64,000 nucleotides of DNA. It comes from Reticulitermes speratus. Taxonomy: Eukaryota; Arthropoda; Insecta; Blattodea; Rhinotermitidae. The notes under the pieces were generated by a model. That model made no database searches and had not been told where the DNA came from. It was given only the letters and a program-made list of their open reading frames with translations. This document shows, one piece after another, positions 61,250-64,000 of this stretch (positions are counted from its first letter, which is position 1; every line of letters starts with the position of its first letter). The DNA is taken from positions 18,861,533 to 18,925,532 of the forward strand of contig JAJKFL010000014.1 of assembly GCA_021186555.1 (NCBI GenBank), given 5' to 3'. The translations under genes were made by a program, and so were the position numbers.

Positions 61250-62079
61250 ACTGTTATTTGCAAAATTGTACTTACATTCCAAATACGACGCAATAAACAA
61301 TTCAGTAGCCAGGTTAATTCCGTCGTACTCACCGCCGTTAACGAATAAACTATATTAAAGTAACCCGTCAATCACAACTAACTTTTTCTTTTTTCAGAAT
61401 TTAGTATCCATTAGGACGTGCTTCGACAGACCTGGCCATCTTTAGGTAATACACTATATATAAAAATATTTGGCAGGATATTAACAACATAATGTTATAC
61501 AGGAATAAAGTCTCATTCTTTACATAAAAGATAATAATATATATTCTAAGAGTTTATGTTATTGATATAGATTTAGATGTTTTACGTATTCCAGCTGTTT
61601 TTAAGTTCAATCTTTTACCAATTTAAAGTTATTTTATATAAAGTACTTGATTGTGGTATATAATTTAACTTTTTGAATCTTCACTTTTATGAATTCCACT
61701 TTAACAAAACTCAGTTTGGAACAATGATGTGCTGGCAAATTTCTTAACGATGTGTTACAGGACATTATGAATGCAATTATTTAAATAATAAAAGGAAAGT
61801 ACAGTTTACTTTAAGCGAATGTGGGCGCAGAAAGGATATCGTAGCTAGATCACACTTTGGGCAAAGAGTACGTGTTTTTTACCCTTTCGCATAACCCATT
61901 GATCTTCGTGTTTATTTACGCAGGTAGTTGTCTAATGTTTGCAGGCTAATTATACTGCAAAATATTCGAGATTATTTATAATCCTAGTCAATTTTTTAAA
62001 ATTTCACCACATCGAAAAATAACAAATAAACATTTAAAAAGTTCAAAAGGATTATTCATATTTTACGTCATATATCAAG
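61250..62079. other. Mostly unassigned DNA
   Basis: AT-rich. At 61413-61447 the string gacgtgcttcgacagacctg followed by gccatctttagg looks like a further, heavily mutated member of the hammerhead-like motif family (minus-strand CTAAAGA in place of CTGAAGA, GAAG in place of GAAA). Confidence 0.4.
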
Positions 62080-62960
62080 CTTTCTGTTCAACGTATACAG
62101 CGAGTACCTTACTACGGAAGCTCTTGAAGGGTTTGGAGACTTCAAAATAGGAGAAGTAATGCGCACTGTGAAATATGCAGATGACCTTGTGCTACTGGCT
62201 AGGGAGAAAAGGTGCTACAGGATATGATTGATAGACTAATTGAAATTGGAAGATGCTATGGAATGGAAATGAATGTGGAAAAAACTAAGGTAATGAGAAT
62301 CTCAAGGCAACCATCCCCAATACAGATTATGATAGATAAAACAGCAGGGGAATGTGGAATATTTTAACTATTTGGGTAGCATGATAACAGATGAAGCAAG
62401 GAGTACACGTGAAATTAAATCCAGAATTGTCATGCCAAAAAGCAGCGTTAAACGAGAAGACTCTTTTCACCAGCAAACTGGACTTAAATTTAAGGAAGAA
62501 ACTTATTAAAGTGCTACATTTGGAGGTTAGCTTTGTATGGTGCTGAAACATGGACACTTCGGTAAGTAGATCAGAAGTATCTGGAAAGTTTTGAAGTGTG
62601 GTGCTGGAGACGAATGGAGAAGATCATTTGGACCGATCGTGTGAGAAATGAAGAAGCATTACACAGAGTTAAGGAGGAGAGGGCTATCCTACATAAAATA
62701 AAAAGAAGAAAGGCTAACTGGATTGCTCACATCTTGCGTAGAAATTGCCTTCTGAAACACGTGATTGAAGGAAAGTTAGAAGGAAGGACAGATATGACGG
62801 GAAGACGAGGAAGAAGGCGTAAGCAGCTACTGGATGACCTTAAGGAAAAGAGAAGATATTGGAAATTGAAATAGAAAGCACTAGATCGCACCCAGTGGAG
62901 AACTCGCTTTGGAAGAGGCTATGGACCTGTCGTAAGACAGACTATAGGATAAATGAATAT
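62080..62960 (+). pseudogene. Non-LTR retrotransposon reverse transcriptase, C-terminal half, decayed
   Basis: The frame starting near 62078 reads SFLFNVYSEYLTTEALEG, then VKYADDLVLLA. YADD is the catalytic motif of reverse transcriptases. A TGA follows at 62224-62226 because of a one-base frameshift, and the next frame continues MIDRLIEIGRCYGMEMNVEK. Later blocks are FNYLGSMITDEA, TREIKSRI, FTSKLDLNLRKKLIK, ALYGAETWTLR, a TAA at 62563, then WCWRRMEKIIWTDRVRNEE, KRRKANWIAHILRRNCLLKH and, after a TAG, RFGRGYGPVVRQT. This is the classic order of thumb and C-terminal region of an insect non-LTR element. The 92-codon frame at 62596 is the last intact piece. Fingers, palm start, endonuclease and ORF1 are missing (5' truncation). 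The clade is not certain. Confidence 0.9.
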
Positions 62961-64000
62961 CAAGTTTCATAAGACGCATCGTTCTCGTAATCTAACACCT
63001 GTGGTCCTTCCCGTGCTTCTTTTCTGTCCTCAGCTATCCCGGTTAAAGCCTTAACTTTTCTTAATCATTCACGGTTTTTAAACAACATTCCTAGCCAGAA
63101 TGTCTTACTTTAAACCAAAAAAAAAATCATCGTGTTTAATTTTCATGCGGTATGCTGTTACGATTTTACCGATGGCCATTTATAGAACAGGGAATTATTA
63201 TTCCCAGTTTGTTATGGTGCTTGAGATAAGGACATGTGCTACCAATGCGGTGAGTTCATGTCATTTTTCGCTGTACAGCACTAGTTTTCATACTGGTATT
63301 AGGTGAGAGGTTTGGTTAACGGAGGGCAGGAGCAGGGTTCGGGGTGAGTTTATTTGGTTTATGCACATCAGTTGTTTTCAAATTGGTCACTGCTATTTTC
63401 CTACCGCGTAATCATCTCGAAATGCAAACACACAGATCCACATATATTGTCCTCTCGCTCTGTCCACATACTCTGCAATTCCACATTCACCCCTTCCCAA
63501 AGCATCCTTGTATTTTCCACATAAATACGTATTCCAGCTACCAAAACCACGACTATTCTATGACACACGATTCTCGACTCTGTTTATGATTAAATAATAT
63601 TATACCGGCTACAATAACAAAAGGAACTCTGTTCATTGCATCGACTGGAAATTTATTTAAATTTAAGCAATACAGTGCGAAATGACGCTAGGTTGCTTTT
63701 GATATGAAGGTGAAATTAACTTTGGTTTACGGTGAATTCAACAGCAGTAGCAGTAGTTGTGAACAAGGGGGTGCTTTAAAAGTTTTAAAATAAAGCGAAT
63801 TATCATAGTTTCACTTTCTCTATAACCAGTGTATCACGTACGAATTAACATCGACTCTGCTTGGGGGAAACACCATCAGCATGTATGTTTAATCCTGTTA
63901 TGCGCAAAAATTTGTATTGAAATATAATTCTAATGTGAGAAAGTAGTTTTCTGTTTACCGGCCGAGTTGTGCACTTCAGCACTGTTGTTTATACATGCTG
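62961..64000. other. Unassigned DNA to the window end
   Basis: No supported gene. Frames of 68 and 81 codons (63100-63306 and 63344-63589) have no recognisable motif. Confidence 0.45.

Overview
This window looks like nuclear DNA of an arthropod, most likely an insect. It is AT-rich, and no open frame exceeds about 140 codons. Nothing suggests bacterial gene organisation. The recognisable content is insect-style repeats: tRNA-headed SINEs, decayed non-LTR retrotransposons, mariner-like transposase remnants, MITEs, fold-back elements and minisatellites. Several of the LINE and SINE types resemble repeats I associate with polyneopteran insects, but that placement is only an impression. I found no host gene I can support. 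One short coding-like patch near 32.1 kb is the only weak candidate.

Layout. 0-5 kb: the 3' end of a SINE at base 1, then mostly unassigned DNA. 5-16 kb: a small inverted-repeat element (5.2 kb), a full SINE-A copy with a perfect duplication (5.6 kb), LINE-like tails (10.3-10.8 kb), a 218-bp MITE (13.0 kb) and a possible hAT end (15.4 kb). 16-31 kb is an AT-rich desert holding one copy of repeat family F and a possible endonuclease fragment. 32.9-50 kb is a dense graveyard: two fold-back elements, two different mariner-type remnants, a 67-bp minisatellite inside a small transposon, three SINE-B copies (one carrying a 43-bp minisatellite), SINE-A, SINE-C, family F and a LINE scrap. 50-64 kb holds SINE-D and SINE-C copies, further repeat scraps and an 0.9-kb decayed LINE reverse-transcriptase region at 62.1-63.0 kb.

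Four SINE families are defined here by comparing copies within the window: A (5.6 and 43.4 kb), B (33.2, 40.9 and 42.0-42.5 kb), C (1, 46.7, 49.5 and 60.6 kb) and D (54.9 and 60.9 kb). Target-site duplications of 12, 12, 14 and 16 bp without a mismatch bracket four copies, so these insertions are fairly young.

The two most notable observations are these. (1) A recurrent motif, sitting in fold-back arms and alone at 43.9 kb, can be drawn as a hammerhead-ribozyme-like core with a very short palindromic helix III, as in Penelope-like elements and retrozymes. (2) A 9-unit, 43-bp minisatellite appears to have formed inside a SINE-B copy, whose flanking SINE sequence is still visible on both sides.
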